A stretch of DNA of 64,000 bases from Steromphala cineraria (GCA_916613615.1 OU744727.1:22224777-22288776); one strand, 5' to 3'. Numbered from the stretch's first letter, positions 44,481 through 57,376 are shown. Numbers and translations are program-made. Notes: a model not told the origin generated them from the letters alone.

Positions 44481-45398
44481 ATGAACTAAATTTGTGTTTG
44501 TTTGTGATGCATATACAAATTTAAGGAATGTATCTGCAATATTTTAAGTGCCAATCAGCCTTCAGCAATTATAAAAAGCTATTAATATTTATCAAATGGG
44601 TGGCATGTTTTCCTTTGATCTTTTCGCAGTTGTAAATCATGTACCAAGAAAACTCAAGCTGATATCTATTACGTCACGAAAATATCATCCCAGTTATTTC
44701 TGACGTCCTGATTCGACAATCATGAAGGAGAGAGGCAGTTTAAGGGCGGAGCTAGCAATATCGGGCCGACGACCTTGAGGAAGTTCAACATTGTTGCATC
44801 CTCAAACACGTAGCCGAGATCAAAGGAATGGAAACCGCTCAGGCGACCAAAATATTAACATTACCAGTCACTAAATGAGAAAAATAACAAGCTGACCATA
44901 ATATGTAATACAGTGAAAAAAATTCAGGTTGAAAAGTACCAACGATTACAGAAATTCATTAGCATCACGGAAATATATAGATGTATGTCGAACTTTCGAG
45001 CTGACATTTCTAATCCAAACTGTTCGGTAATAAAGGTCAACCCCCTCCCAAATAAGTAGTAAAAAGGTACATAAATAAGTTGTTGAAAAATCAACAATTC
45101 TTTTAATATTGATAAGACCACCAGTAATAAAATGTACATTTCACTATAAAATGAAATCCAGTCTGAAAACAAATCAGTGCACGTGTTACCTTATTTCAGT
45201 AAATATATGTTGCATATGCCTGCATGGATGAGAGAATGTCTGGTCATCCAAACCCATCAATATTATTCATCGTTACGAAAACAAATAAGGAAATTGGGTC
45301 ATTAGTCGCTGGACGATTCCTTTAGACTAATCTTAATGTTGGTCATGCAGGGAATGTTGATGTGAAAGATCGCGAGACGTTGCCCATTGGATAAAACA
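44481..45398. other. No gene seen
   Basis: Non-coding AT-rich sequence. Confidence 0.4.
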
Positions 45399-45527
45399 GA
45401 TACATGATTGACACACGGGGTGTATACGAAATATCAGCTTGCTATCACTCACTCGGGGGCTCCGCCCCCTCGTGAGATGATAGCTCGCTGATATTTCGTA
45501 TACACCCCTTGTGTCATCATGTATCTA
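45399..45527. repeat. 127-bp palindrome, GC-rich centre
   Basis: AGATACATGA ... GGGGTGTATACGAAATATCA ... CGGGGGCTCCGCCCCC ... TGATATTTCGTATACACCCC ... TCATGTATCT form one long hairpin with small loops, similar in plan to 22861-23029. Confidence 0.85.
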
Positions 45528-45639
45528 TTACGTAAAGATCAAAATATAGTTATGAACTTGTCCTTATTAATCAAACATGCGCTATCTGAAAGGATATCTG
45601 TTAAATTCTATCAGATATGTTTCATTTGTATTGATTGTA

Positions 45640-46090
45640 CAAGGGCCAATTTCCTTCCTACTAAAATAACCTTCCTATAGCAAGCCAAACATAAAGCCCA
45701 GAAAGCTGAAACTTTGTGTATATACTCCTTGACTAGTGAGGATGTATCTTTGGTGGCCCTTTGACCCTGTGACCTGTAATAAGGGTCACAGGGGCCACGC
45801 CCTAAAACCATTTTTTTCATCTTCTTTCAGTAAGGGCCACAGAGACCACGCCCTTAAAGCTATTTTCATCTTTTTTAAGGCCTAGAAAACTGAGACTTAT
45901 CGCCTATATACTTAATTCTAGGATTTATGACCCAGGGGCCCTACAGGGGACGAAAACACATTGGCCACACCCTACAGCAAGATTGAAAATTAAACCTGAT
46001 GGGCTACAGAGCCAATGGCTCTATTATTTATTTATAGTTACAGGCCGCAGTGGCTACATCCTAAAACTTTATTTTCCATTGTTTGAGCAA
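45640..46090 (+). repeat. Diverged copy of the 145-bp repeat family
   Basis: AGAAAGCTGAAACTTTGTGT, CTAGTGAGGAT, AAGGGTCACAGGGGCCACGC and GGGCTACAGAGCCAATGGCT match the array at 51,288-53,030, including its terminal block. Confidence 0.8.
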
Positions 46091-46362
46091 AAGGACTAGA
46101 TAACGTTAACTTGTTTCATATGAGCAAACTCTTCAACAAAACGAGGCTTACACATTTATTTTACTCGCAAAGTAAAACCATACAATAAGCACATGGAAAC
46201 ACTCAACAAGAAAGTCATCTAACACAATACAAAGATACACGAGAAATCTTTCAATAGCACACAAAGAAAATACAATTACGCAAAAGGTTGTTCGAACAAG
46301 TGGACCTTCTTTAATCAGAAATGACACAGTAGAAAACCATCTAAAGACGAGGGATTCATTAA

Positions 46363-46868
46363 AGGGGCAGTAGCACGTTTTTTGATAATTTTACATTTCA
46401 AAATTTTAATTGATGCTTGAAAGTTAATACTAAATGTATTATTTTGACATTGTCAAAAATCCAATTACACAAGTCAATCATCCATAGTCAGATGACAAAG
46501 TATGAAGATTCACATAAAATCCATTGGCGGCCATTTTGTGTGAACACCTTTAATTCATTTTGTGTAAGAAAAAGCAATCGCATGGCTAAACTTTAAAGGG
46601 GCAGTAGCACGTTTTTAGAGGGAATATAAGGTGATGTCAGGAAATCAAAAATTAATGGTTCCAATTGAAAGACAATGCATTTAAACTAAATAAAGCAGTA
46701 ATAATTCAAATATATAATGTAAAGTTTAGCCATGCGATTCCTTTTTCTTACACAAAATGAATTAGATTGCTTCATTTAATTTCAATACATTGTCTTTCCA
46801 TTGGAACCAATAATTTTCATTTTCCTGACATCACCTTTTATTCCCCCTAAAAACGTGCTACTGCCCCT
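46363..46868. mobile_element. Composite TTAA MITE: left half plus palindromic right-end dimer
   Basis: 46363-46592 is the left half of the family (TTAA at 46359). At a second TTAA (46593-46596) begins 46597-46868, whose two ends are inverted copies of the family's right end with arms of over 120 bases, followed by TTAA at 46869-46872. Confidence 0.75.
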
Positions 46869-46872
46869 TTAA

Positions 46873-47850
46873 AATATCAACCTCAAATGTGAAAATTCCG
46901 GAACTGGAAACTCATGAGACATAACCTTTGCTAAGAATAAAAAAACTGAAAATACTCAAATGTACCACTTACAAAGTAAGTGGAAGAAGAACACTTTTCA
47001 AGCTTGAGTTCTTGGTTGGCAACAAACCTAGACAAACGAGTACGTCACAAACAATTGAAGATTGCATCCTCTGTGCATGTCTATCAAATTAGAGGAAGAA
47101 TGAATGAAGTGGGAGAAAATACGAGGTCGATTTTTCTGAAGGAAAAGGCTCAATAGAGGGATCAAGATCCTATCCCTTGAGATTTTTCATTAGAGCAGGA
47201 TACAGATATATGATTGTTGCTCAAATCTTCAAATGTCTAGGTATATATTTTTATTCAGTATGTCTTCCTACCTATCCTTATAAAGGAGTCGTATTTATGA
47301 CATCTAAATCTAATCATTATTCTTAAGGAATAAGTAGCGAAGGATTCAAGGTTCAATTTAAATATATATACTGTAAAGAATAAAATTTCAAGTTTTCGAT
47401 AATAATTCGTCTGAGTAGCTTTTTAAGTGTTTCTTAAAAATGTAAACCACTTACCACTAAGCAGACTTTCAAGAAATCGTCTAACAATGTTTTTCTCGGA
47501 AGAAAAACAACATGACATACAACGCCATACCTGGGTATTTGTATATATTTATAAGCCATACGAGATACAACCCTTATCAAATTGACTCGAGCGGATCTGC
47601 TAAAGGTTGACGTATAACAAACACCAACTGTAGTCTAGATTTACTAAGTAGGTCGTTGTCAAGTGCGACAGTGACACAAACAGTTTGGCGTGTATTCTAT
47701 AAATGTAACTTAAAGTGATGTAACCCTTGTCAAATAGCTTGTATAGGGCGACTGTCTCTAATCTTTGGTGATCTATGAGGTAAATTTTCATCAGCGTCGC
47801 TGTTTCGACAATTGATATATCATGATTTTATTATTGTCCCCCGCCATTTT
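46873..47850. other. No gene seen
   Basis: Non-coding sequence; no repeats noted. Confidence 0.4.
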
Positions 47851-48358
47851 TTCTCAGAAACCGTTAAAGGTAGGATTATCAAATTTTGTGTGTGCCTTCA
47901 GGGTATCAATACCTTGATGGAGTTCGAAAATCAGAACCGCGCAAATATTTTTTCCGGAGTTATTGCCCTTGTTACATTTTTTTGGGACTCTGTTCGAGGT
48001 GTCTTCAAAGGAGCCAATTATTCTCAGAAACCGTTAAAGGTTGGATTATCAAATTTTGTGTGTGCCTTCAGGGTATCAGTACCTTGATGGAGTTCGAAAA
48101 TCAGAACCGCGCAAATATTTTTTCAGGAGTTATTGCCCTTGTTACGTTTTTTGGGACTCTGTTCGAGGTGTCTTCAAAAGAGCCAATTTTCTCAGAAACT
48201 GTTACAGATAGGATCATCAAATTTGATGTGTGCTTTCAGGGTATCAATACCTTGATTGAGTTCGAAAATCAGAACCCCGCAAATATTTTTCCGGAGTTTG
48301 GTGTCATGATATTTTTGAATACACTCGAGTATTTAGGAGAAGGTTCTGACTTAATTTA
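47851..48358 (+). repeat. Tandem repeat, 168-170 bp unit, three copies
   Basis: TTCTCAGAAAC anchors at 47851, 48021 and 48189. The first two units are almost identical, the third diverged. It is the reverse complement of the family at 22030-22720. Open frames across it are due to the repeat. Confidence 0.85.
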
Positions 48359-51287
48359 AAATAAGAACAAATCTGGCGGGGGATGTTAATGACTATGTCT
48401 TCTTGTTTCAGTTTCTTTTTGGGGAGACATTGAACTAAAGCCCGGATTCTAACTCGGATAGTAGAGATAAATAATAAATACTTGTTAGGCACTTCAAACA
48501 CTGTGTACTTAGTCTACCCAGGTAAAGAAAACAAGTCACATGAACACAGGAAAGTATACCAAAGTGGTCAAGCGAAGCCCTAAATTTAGAATCTCTTTAT
48601 CCTTTAATCATTGCGCCACTAGGTATGTATTTCAAAAGTCGCCAATGACAGTTCGGTTAATTCAACTTGAACTAGAGCAAGACGCATTTGACAAATAGGG
48701 AACGTCTCCCGTCCAGTAGCCTGGATATATTATAAATTTATATTTTGATAAAACAGTGTCGATCTTCATACAAATAAACGTTTTGATAAGGTATACGATC
48801 ATATGAATATCAATAAAGTGGTCACTTATAACACAAATGGCGGAATAAGACTCACTAACCTTACAAAACTGCACAAGTTACGGCTGCAATGGCGCGTTGG
48901 CCACGTGACATAACCCATGTCTCTTAAGTAGAGTTGTCGATAGATAAGGGTCGTCAAGGAGACAATTTAATGAGATAATTTATGACAATGAAATAATTCG
49001 TTGGTTGATAACAAAGTCGAAGTTACTGTGACAGTTGACGTATTTCTCTGTCTTACGTGATCAAGAAAAATAAATGAGTTTGTTTAAAAGTTTTTTGTTT
49101 TATTCACATAACTCCCTTCTTGTGTTACTGTTATCACATCAAGTTAATTTATCCAAACATTATTTCCCTTTGCATTTCGATTCATTTGAAATCATAAAAG
49201 TAACTATCAAGTCAACAAATTCGATGATATGTTAACAAATTTAGTGAGGCTTTGGTATGTGTGTGTAACAACATAATGTTGTTTATATCATTCATAATCA
49301 TGTAATTGAAGTAATGTATACATATCAAGCCTATGTGTAGATGTGTTGTAATCTTTTTGAGTCGATGTTGTTAAAAATTACAATGTAGAGGATACTAAAC
49401 GACTACCATCTTGATAGCCTACTATCTATTCCCAACAAGTTAACCTTGAGCATAAAACGAGTTTGGTATCAATTGATTCAAGTTTTTGTTTTGTTTTGTT
49501 TTAAGTGCAATCAATTAAGAGAGCAAGACTGTACCGTTCAATTTTTCTTTTCTTTTATTACTTTATCTCCATTTCCGAGAGATTGTATCAAACATTTTGA
49601 CTTTCCTACAATCTATTCACAATACTCAATCATGATGAAAGAGTTCATACTGCTAAAATTTGAAAACGTGCAACGACGACTCAACAATTGGATTATTACT
49701 TTGTGATTATCGTACATACATAGAGTGCAATGGTTATTGGTCAGTGTTATAGGGTTGTAAAAATGGTGGCAAAATGAAATCCACATTTATTTGAGCAAAC
49801 GTTTTTATTTTTTTCCATATGAAAATATATTTGCATGTCGAATATACGACATACAGAATGAATCATTAATATATTTAAATTATTTGTTTACAGTCCTAAA
49901 CGCGGGTAGTTAATCACTATCCTTGAGAGTTCATTCATGACTATGATTGTCAAGTTCAGTTGATGTTTATGGCTTCAGCAGCGTTGTCATCCCATTATTG
50001 ATTGTGGCGTAACTAACAACATGTTGACATGTCTGTATCTTCATTATGGTGTTCTAACAATCGGTTGGTTTGTTACAAATGTTTGTTATTCTGCAATATT
50101 TCTCCAATTTGAAACATAGTTGAAAAAAGTTTGATTTTAAACCAAATTACGTTATCTATGAATCGCCGATAATTCGAAATTTAATTATGTTGTTCAAAAA
50201 CAGTTATTAAAAATTCGTGAATGTTAATGTTGGTGTTCTCAACCATTATTACTTTACCAATGATCCACTCACGGATTTTTATTTTTATTTTCTCAGTCCA
50301 ATTACTCATGAATTATCAACGATTTTATTTATGGATGTCCCCAATTTAAAGATGAAAGTACAAAACATAGAAATTCAAAATAAACTCAGCCGCTTGTAAA
50401 TTGGCTCTCTCTCTCTCTCTCTCTCTCTGCTCAAACACCAAATGTATGGTGATTGTTGATGTTTCATGGCCTTCGTAACTAGGCTGGTCCATTGTCTTAA
50501 GTACTAGAATACTTATGAAAGAGGGCAACATTAAATCCTTGTGACTAAGTACACAAAGACAACGTGCCTTCTTAAATTTCTTTATGCTGCTGTCACATTA
50601 AACTCTTTCAAACATAATAATCTAACTATAGATACTCAGAATTGGAAAGAGAAGGGGATATGATGCTTCCAAGTAAAGACCTATAACCTCAGCTAATTAT
50701 TCCCTGAATATTTCACATTGAACATCAAGCTGTAGAAGTCTGTTGGTGATATATTCCTATGAAGTGACATTTAGATGGTTTTGAACAATACTTGGTCCAA
50801 AAACAATTGTTCTTACAAAAGTTGCTGTTGTTAATGTGCAAAAGATGTCATACGGACCTGTAGTCAGTAGGATTAAATGGTACAATGTCAAAACATGATT
50901 CTAAATCAAATATTTGGATTTTATAACAATATGTTGTGTAGTAGACTATCGTAAGTAACATATTTGAAAAGGAAAAACAATTAGCTTTCATTTGATATGC
51001 AACATGATACATATAAGAAAATATAAATAAACCTGATACGAAATCTGTTTACGTGACCCCTATGACCTTGAAAGCCAAATTTGACCTTGATCCACCACTT
51101 AGATTTTCCTAGATTTTCTATATGTCATAAAGGGATAGCCATAGAGTGTAAATCAGTTGAAATCATTTCTGTTGCAATTTGTGGTGGGTACTCTGATAAA
51201 ATATCTGGACTATTATTAAATGTAATTTTACTTGGATTACTTAGGCTATGTCACATGAACTTAAAAAAATTCGTTCCTTGCTAATTT
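48359..51287. other. Long stretch without recognised genes
   Basis: Nearly 3 kb of AT-rich sequence. Only a (CT)n microsatellite at 50404-50428 stands out. Short frames here have no coding character. Confidence 0.5.
50404..50428 (+). repeat. (CT)n microsatellite
   Basis: About 12 CT units. Confidence 0.9.
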
Positions 51288-53030
51288 TTAGCTCATCTGG
51301 CCTGTAAGGCCCGATGGGCTTATGGCATGGCATGGTGTCCGGCGTCCGTCCGTCCGTCCATCCGTCCATCCGTTCATCCGTCCATCCGTCCGTAAACTTT
51401 GTGGTATTTCGACTTCTTCTCCAGAACCATAAGGCCTAGAAAGCTGAAACTTTGTGTACAGACTCCTTAGCTAGTGAGGATTATAAATTATAGCTTTGGT
51501 GGCCCTGTGACCCCTAATAAGGGCCACAGGGGCCACACCCTAAAAACCTATTTTCATCTTCTTCTCCAGAACCATAAGGCCTAGAAAGCTTAAACCTTGT
51601 ATACAGAGTCCTTGGCTAGTGAGGATTATAAATTGTAGCTTTGGTAGCCCTGTGACCCCTAATAAGGGCCACAGGGGCAACACCCTAAAAACCTATTTTC
51701 ATCTTCTTCTTCAGAACCATAAGGCCTAGAAAGCTGAAACTTTGTGTACAGACTCCTTGGCTAGTGAGGATTATAAATTGTAGCTTTGGTAGCCCTGTGA
51801 TCCCTATAATAAGGGCCCCAGGGGCCACACCCTAAAAACCTATTTTCATCTTCTTCTCCAGAACCATAAGGCCTAGAAAGCTGAAACTTTGTGTACAGAC
51901 TCCTTAGCTAGTGAGGATTATAAATTGTAGCTTTGGTGGCCCTGTGACCCCTAATAAGGGCCACAGGGGCCACACCCTAAAAACCTATTTTCATCTTCAT
52001 CTCCAGAACCATAAGGCCTAGAAAGCTGAAACCTTGTGTACAGACTCCTTGGCTAGTGAGGATTATAAATTGTAGCTTTGGTAGCCCTGTGACCCCTAAT
52101 AAGGGCCACAGGGGCCACGCCCTAAAAACCTATTTTCATCTTCTTCTCCAGAACCATAAGGCCTAGAAAGCTGAAACTTTGTGTACAGACTCCTTAGCTA
52201 GTGAGGATTATAAATTGTAGCTTTGGTGGCCCTGTGACCCCTAATAAGGGCCACAGGGGCCACACCCTAAAAACCTATTTTCATCTTCATCTCCAGAACC
52301 ATAAGGCCTAGAAAGCTGAAACCTTGTGTACAGACTCCTTGGCTAGTGAGGATTATAAATTGTAGCTTTGGTAGCCCTGTGACCCCTAATAAGGGCCACA
52401 GGGGCCACGCCCTAAAAACCTATTTTCATCTTCTTCTCCAGAACCATAAGGCCTAGAAAGCTGAAACTTTGTGTACAGACTCCTTAGCTAGTGAGGATTA
52501 TAAATTGTAGCTTTGGTGGCCCTGTGACCCCTAATAAGGGCCACAGGGGCCACACCCTAAAAACCTATTTTCATCTTCATCTCCAGAACCATAAGGCCTA
52601 GAAAGCTGAAACCTTGTGTACAGACTCCTTGGCTAGTGAGGATTATAAATTGTAGCTTTGGTAGCCCTGTGACCCCTAATAAGGGCCACAGGGGCCACGC
52701 CCTAAAAACCTATTTTCATCTTCTTCTCCAGAACCATAAGGCCTAGAAAGCTGAAACTTTGTGTACAGACTCCTTAGCTAGTGAGGATTATAAATTGTAG
52801 CTTTGGTTGCCCTGTGACCCCTAATAAAGGCAACAGGAACGTCCTTCAAATCTATTTTCATCTTCTTCTCCTGAAGTATAAGGCCTAGAAAACTGAAACT
52901 TGTCGCCTATATATACTTAATTTTATGATTGGTGCCCCTGTGGCCTCTACAAAGGGAGTATCATTGGCCACATTCTACAGCATAATTGATGATGAAGCCT
53001 GATGAGCTACAGAGCCAATGGCTCTATTTT
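51288..53030 (+). repeat. 145-bp tandem array arranged as 290-bp dimers
   Basis: A lead block (AGCTCATCTGGCCTGTAAGG, then a CCGT/CCAT microsatellite 51341-51392) precedes units starting CCAGAACCATAAGGCC at 51421, 51566, 51711, 51858, 52003, 52148, 52293, 52438, 52583 and 52728, and a degenerate one at 52870. From 51858 two variants alternate: A (CTTTGTG, CTTAGCT, GGTGGCC, CACACCC) and B (CCTTGTG, CTTGGCT, GGTAGCC, CACGCCC). It ends at GAGCTACAGAGCCAATGGCT. Leading and closing blocks suggest a mobile element with a tandem core. Confidence 0.9.
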
Positions 53031-54160
53031 TCTGATTTGGATTGGTTTTGTTGTCACAAACTGTGGGAAATCGAACATGTTTCGCAAAATTCAAAAGCCT
53101 TTTAACTCTGAAAAAGAGGTTTTTAATATCTACTGATATTCACAGTCGGATTACAAAAGTTAAAATAATTAAGGACGATGCATAAAACTGAGAAATTTGA
53201 GAACATGTCCTAAATTATTTGTTATGTTAATTGTTATTTATATACTTCATGTATCTTGCATTCAACAATTCACCTGACGAAGGGGCATAAAATAGCCCAG
53301 AAACGTTGTGATCCACAATAAACAAGAAGTTGTCAACCATATATTAGTCTTTTACTCTTTGTTATGTAGGTGTAGAAAATGAATAACATTATTAATATTT
53401 TGCGTTCTTTTGTCCTAAATGTGATAATTTACCTAGGAAATGTAACTTTTGTCAAATATATTTAACTTTAAAAATCTGCATGCCCTATCGCCTACATACC
53501 GAAATAAATAATATATTGATACATTGAATAATTGTCGTTTGCACAACCTGGCAAAAAAACGTACACACCGCAGTATGTTTAAAGCACCCGATCCGAATGG
53601 AGTTGTACGCTTTAAGAGCAATTATGTTATCTAGAGTTACCGCTTCAAGAGGAGGCACGGTATACCGTTATACCGCACGGTATTGGGGGTTACTGTTTCA
53701 AACGATAACACTGCATCGACTCCATTTGAGTATGAAATAACCCTCCTTTGCGCATGCCTGATATATATGTACGATCCTTCTAATGGTTTTGGAAAAAAAC
53801 ATCAACGACAGAATACCTTTATTTTCAAGTTATAAAATCATTTTGGGTGTCTGTTTAACGTTTTTCTAAAATTCCCCTTGACCTACATTAAGATAGAAAC
53901 CCATAATTCCTACAGAAACTCAAAAATACTATATTCATTTATTTCAGTAGCGGATCCAGGAATTGTTTTTTTCTATTCCAAAAATGGAGAAATCTATATT
54001 TGTTTTTATTGTCAAACGCTAAATAGTCTGATGGTCTGAACAGTTATATTTTTAAGATTTCAACGTGCATAAGGTAATAAAGGTTATGTTTTATTTGTTA
54101 TGAACAGGCTGCATAAAAGCATGTGATTAAAAACTTTTTTTTTCAGTATTTTCGGATTCT
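53031..54160. other. No gene; possible retroelement end near 53,270-53,350
   Basis: CCTGACGAAGGGGCATAAAA and CAGAAACGTTGTG followed by AATAAACAAGAAGTTGTC resemble the conserved ends of some Penelope-like or related elements. Otherwise nothing. Confidence 0.35.
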
Positions 54161-54164
54161 TTAA

Positions 54165-54521
54165 AGGGGCAGTAGCACGTTTTTTGATAATTTTATATTT
54201 AAAACATTTCACTGGTAATTGTAAGTTTATGCTAAATGTATTAGTTTGACAGTGTCAAAAATCTCATTACACAAGCCAATCATCCATAGTCAAAGGACGA
54301 AGTATAAAGATTCACATAAAATCCATTGGCGGCCATTTTTGTGTGAACACCTTTAATTCATTTTGTGTAAGAAAAAGCAATCGCATGGCTAAACTAAACG
54401 TTATATATTTGAATAATTACTGCTCCATCTAGCTTAAATACGTTGTCTTTTAATTGGAAGCATAAAGTCTCATTTTCCTGACATCACCTTATATCCCCCC
54501 TAAAAACGTGCTACTGCCCCT
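54165..54521 (+). mobile_element. 357-bp MITE with TTAA target duplication
   Basis: Inverted ends AGGGGCAGTAGCACGTTTTT and AAAAACGTGCTACTGCCCCT, with TTAA at 54161-54164 and 54522-54525. TTAA targets fit piggyBac or Kolobok. It is the complete reference copy for partial copies at 21,740, 23,611 and 46,363. Confidence 0.85.
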
Positions 54522-54629
54522 TTAAAGAACACATCCAAAGAAATTTGAAATTGTTTGTACAGACTCATTGGCTAAAGATATTTTTTAATATTTAATAAAA
54601 TCTAATTATATTTTAACTGCCTGGAAAAA

Positions 54630-54980
54630 AACACCGTATTTTTCATATTCTTCTCGAGAAGAAGGAGCATAGAAAGTCAATTACTCTTGCTAATGGGTAA
54701 TGGATGGAGTTGGCGACCTTAGGACCCATTAAGGGTCACGACTATTTTCAACTTTTCCAGAAGCGAAAGTACAGCAAGCTTAAACCTTGTGAAAAGACTT
54801 CTTCGTTAGCTGGGATTATCATTCATAGTTGTTTTCTGTCATAAGGCTCCTTTTAATAACGCGTATGGCCACGGGAGGCACCTAGAAAAATCCTCTTTTT
54901 TTTCATTTCTTCCCATAAAGTAAAATGCCTAAAAACATATCTATGCAAAATCCCTCAGAAACTGGTTTTGAATATCAAAA
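54630..54980 (+). repeat. Strongly diverged copy of the 145-bp repeat family
   Basis: GGAGCATAGAAAGTCAA, CCCATTAAGGGTCACGA, AGCTTAAACCTTGTG and TTCGTTAGCTGGGATTAT follow the order of the 51.4-kb units. Confidence 0.55.
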
Positions 54981-56119
54981 TAAACAACTATTTCTTTAAA
55001 ATATTTTTTTTTGAAAATTGTTTGTAGACAGAAATAATTTGGTGCTCTCACATTCTACCAGACAGACGGTGATTACGTGATAAATGATAAATGTTTATCA
55101 GCGAAACCATGCGATACATAATACTGGTAGTACAATACGTAGGCCTAACACACACAAATTTAGTGATGTAATCCTGTTCCGTTTCCGATTAATCTACCGT
55201 TTTCATACTTCCGGTTTTCCCAACATTGAACCCCGCCATAATCAAGTTGCAGGGTTTTACGGGACGCAACTTTCCTGAGTATTTGACGCAGAAAATGTCA
55301 GGAGGACCCCCAAAGAACTTACCATGTGGGTCCTCTGTGACTCAGTATTATTCTGATACAAATATCTAATCTTTCAATGAAAACACATTTCAGTATGATT
55401 TTCATGTCAAAATGGTATTAAAACATCAACAAATAACCATCCCATTATAGGCAATTCTTTATCAACCTTTCCATTAAGTATGAAACTTCTATAATGTTTT
55501 TAAGGACTCCTGAAATAGGAAAAGGACTCCTAAAAATATATGCTCCGAGTCCCCAGGACTCTCAGTTTTGATTGACTATGTAAAACCCTGAAGTTGGATC
55601 ATATCAGACAACCATGTGCGGATTACCTCGCCTCATAATAACTGATTTAGAGAACGTTTAAATAACTTGTTATAAGTGTTTAATGTGTTTTATTTATTTT
55701 GTCACAAGTAAATGATTGCCCTTTTCTCCTGCCAAGAATTATTTAATGTTATTGCTTATTAACATTTCAGCAAGAAAACAATGTAAGAATGACATAACGG
55801 TCATTGTTCATCAGATGGGTTCCTTCATCAACTGATAACTTGGTGACTTGCAGTATGGGATCATCTACATACCGATGTACTACATGGTAAATTAACTGGT
55901 ATAGACACAAAAATAATCCGGAATGATATTTCCATAGACTTAAAAAAGGTTTTACATACAGATAGGCCTAGGTCAAAGTTTACTTAATCACAAACATATT
56001 TCACCTTTTTCTTTGGAATATATGAATGTCTGATTTAAATATTTTATAGTGTGGTCACTACTTAGATATTTTGAGTTTGGTAATTTACGCCACTTTTGAT
56101 GGGCAGCTTAGATCTATCT
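54981..56119. other. No gene seen
   Basis: Non-coding sequence; a short inverted phrase with GGACCCCC/GGGTCC near 55,305-55,330. Confidence 0.4.
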
Positions 56120-56190
56120 GGGGTCGCATACCGATTCGTCGAATTTCTAGTTTTAGAATAGAAAACTCCATTCGACGGATCGGTACTGTG
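56120..56190. repeat. Short inverted repeat TACCGATTCGTCGAAT
   Basis: TACCGATTCGTCGAAT and ATTCGACGGATCGGTA pair at 15 of 16 positions. The same word recurs at 61,769-61,850, on the other side of LINE-B. Confidence 0.7.
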
Positions 56191-56515
56191 ATTTTAGTTG
56201 TTGATTGGCTTACATAACGTTGGAACGTTCCAAAATAAGACAAAGGGGGTGTTTGGACTCTCATTCATTTATTTTGATCACTTGAAGTTAGGATGATGCG
56301 ATGTTGTATATAAGACAGAGTTACGTCCCTTGACGAGTGAAGACGTGGTTTGTTGGGCTCCCGATTTTTATGAAGAAAATCTGTCTTAATCTAAGTCTTT
56401 TTACAACAGAAACGCAATACATGTGTGAAATAACATTATTTAAAGTCTTCTGCAACTATTCAACCGAAGATTTTTAACAGAAGTGGCATATTTTGCTGAA
56501 AATTTTAACTTGAAA

Positions 56516-57370
56516 ATGAACGAATCCGAGTCGATTGAATACATGGAGGCTGTCATGTCGCCGTCCCCTACGCCTGTACCTGTCTCCGAAGATACACTTG
56601 TGTGCAAACCATCGGCAGCAAAGAAGCTGAAAGTGAGTAACAACGTTCAGAATACAGACATAAAAGTTGATAATTCGTCAACAAGCGATGTGTTGGTCGC
56701 GATGGAAAAATTAAGGACGTATCTAGCTGCCGAAATAGTCCAGTCGGAAAAGAGGGTGACGGAGAATCTACGTAATATTCTGCGCGAGGAAACTGCTGAA
56801 TTAAGAAAAGACTTTGATAAGAAAATCGCAGAATTGAGCAAAAAGTTAAAATCGACAGAAGAATCGCACATAAAAGACATTCACAATGTTAAAGGTGATA
56901 TAGGGAAGCTTTCCGGAAAAGTGCGCGAACTTGAAAGTACTTTCTCAGAAACTGTGTCGAAAATCCAAGTTGACGAAGTTGCATGCAGTGTAGTGATTCG
57001 GAACCTCCCCCTGGATCAACGTGAGGAGAACGACCCCAGTATCACCTGCTCACTCGTGAGTAAAGTTATCCGTGACGGGCTGAAGATGAGGGATGTCCGC
57101 GTCAAGAAAGTTGTAAGAAAGAAGCGGAAAGACAACAAACCAGGTGTGATTATTGCAACTGTCGAAACACCGGAGCAGAAGTCTAAGCTGTTGAAACACA
57201 AACGGCAGTTGAGAGAAAGCCGAGACTATTCTCGAGTCTATATCGACACTGCACTCTCCCGGGAGGAGCTGATATCCAGGGCCAACATGCAGACCATCAT
57301 CAAGACCGTGGGGAAGGACCGGGCGCTACGATTCCAGGGGAAGCGGCTAGTTCCAGTAGAAGAAGCATAG
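56516..57370 (+). CDS. LINE-B ORF1 protein (coiled coil, RRM-like)
   Basis: 284 residues from the ATG at 56516 (the frame is open from 56483). An acidic Pro/Ser N-terminus, a long Lys/Glu/Leu coiled-coil stretch (about residues 55-150), then C-S-V-V-I-R-N-L-P, an RRM-like RNP motif, and a basic C-terminal domain (V-R-K-V-V-R-K-K-R-K type, R-V-Y-I-D-T-A-L-S). Such ORF1 proteins bind the element RNA. It ends in a TAG that is in frame with ORF2, only two codons before the ORF2 homology begins. Confidence 0.8.
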   Translation: MNESESIEYMEAVMSPSPTPVPVSEDTLVCKPSAAKKLKVSNNVQNTDIKVDNSSTSDVLVAMEKLRTYLAAEIVQSEKRVTENLRNILREETAELRKDFDKKIAELSKKLKSTEESHIKDIHNVKGDIGKLSGKVRELESTFSETVSKIQVDEVACSVVIRNLPLDQREENDPSITCSLVSKVIRDGLKMRDVRVKKVVRKKRKDNKPGVIIATVETPEQKSKLLKHKRQLRESRDYSRVYIDTALSREELISRANMQTIIKTVGKDRALRFQGKRLVPVEEA

Positions 57371-57376
57371 GACACC

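Noticed and set aside
47812..48359. Overlapping 91- and 157-aa frames
   Set aside because: Both follow the 170-bp tandem unit in different frames.
50346..50531. Frame with R-E-R-E-R-E
   Set aside because: It reads through a (CT)n microsatellite.
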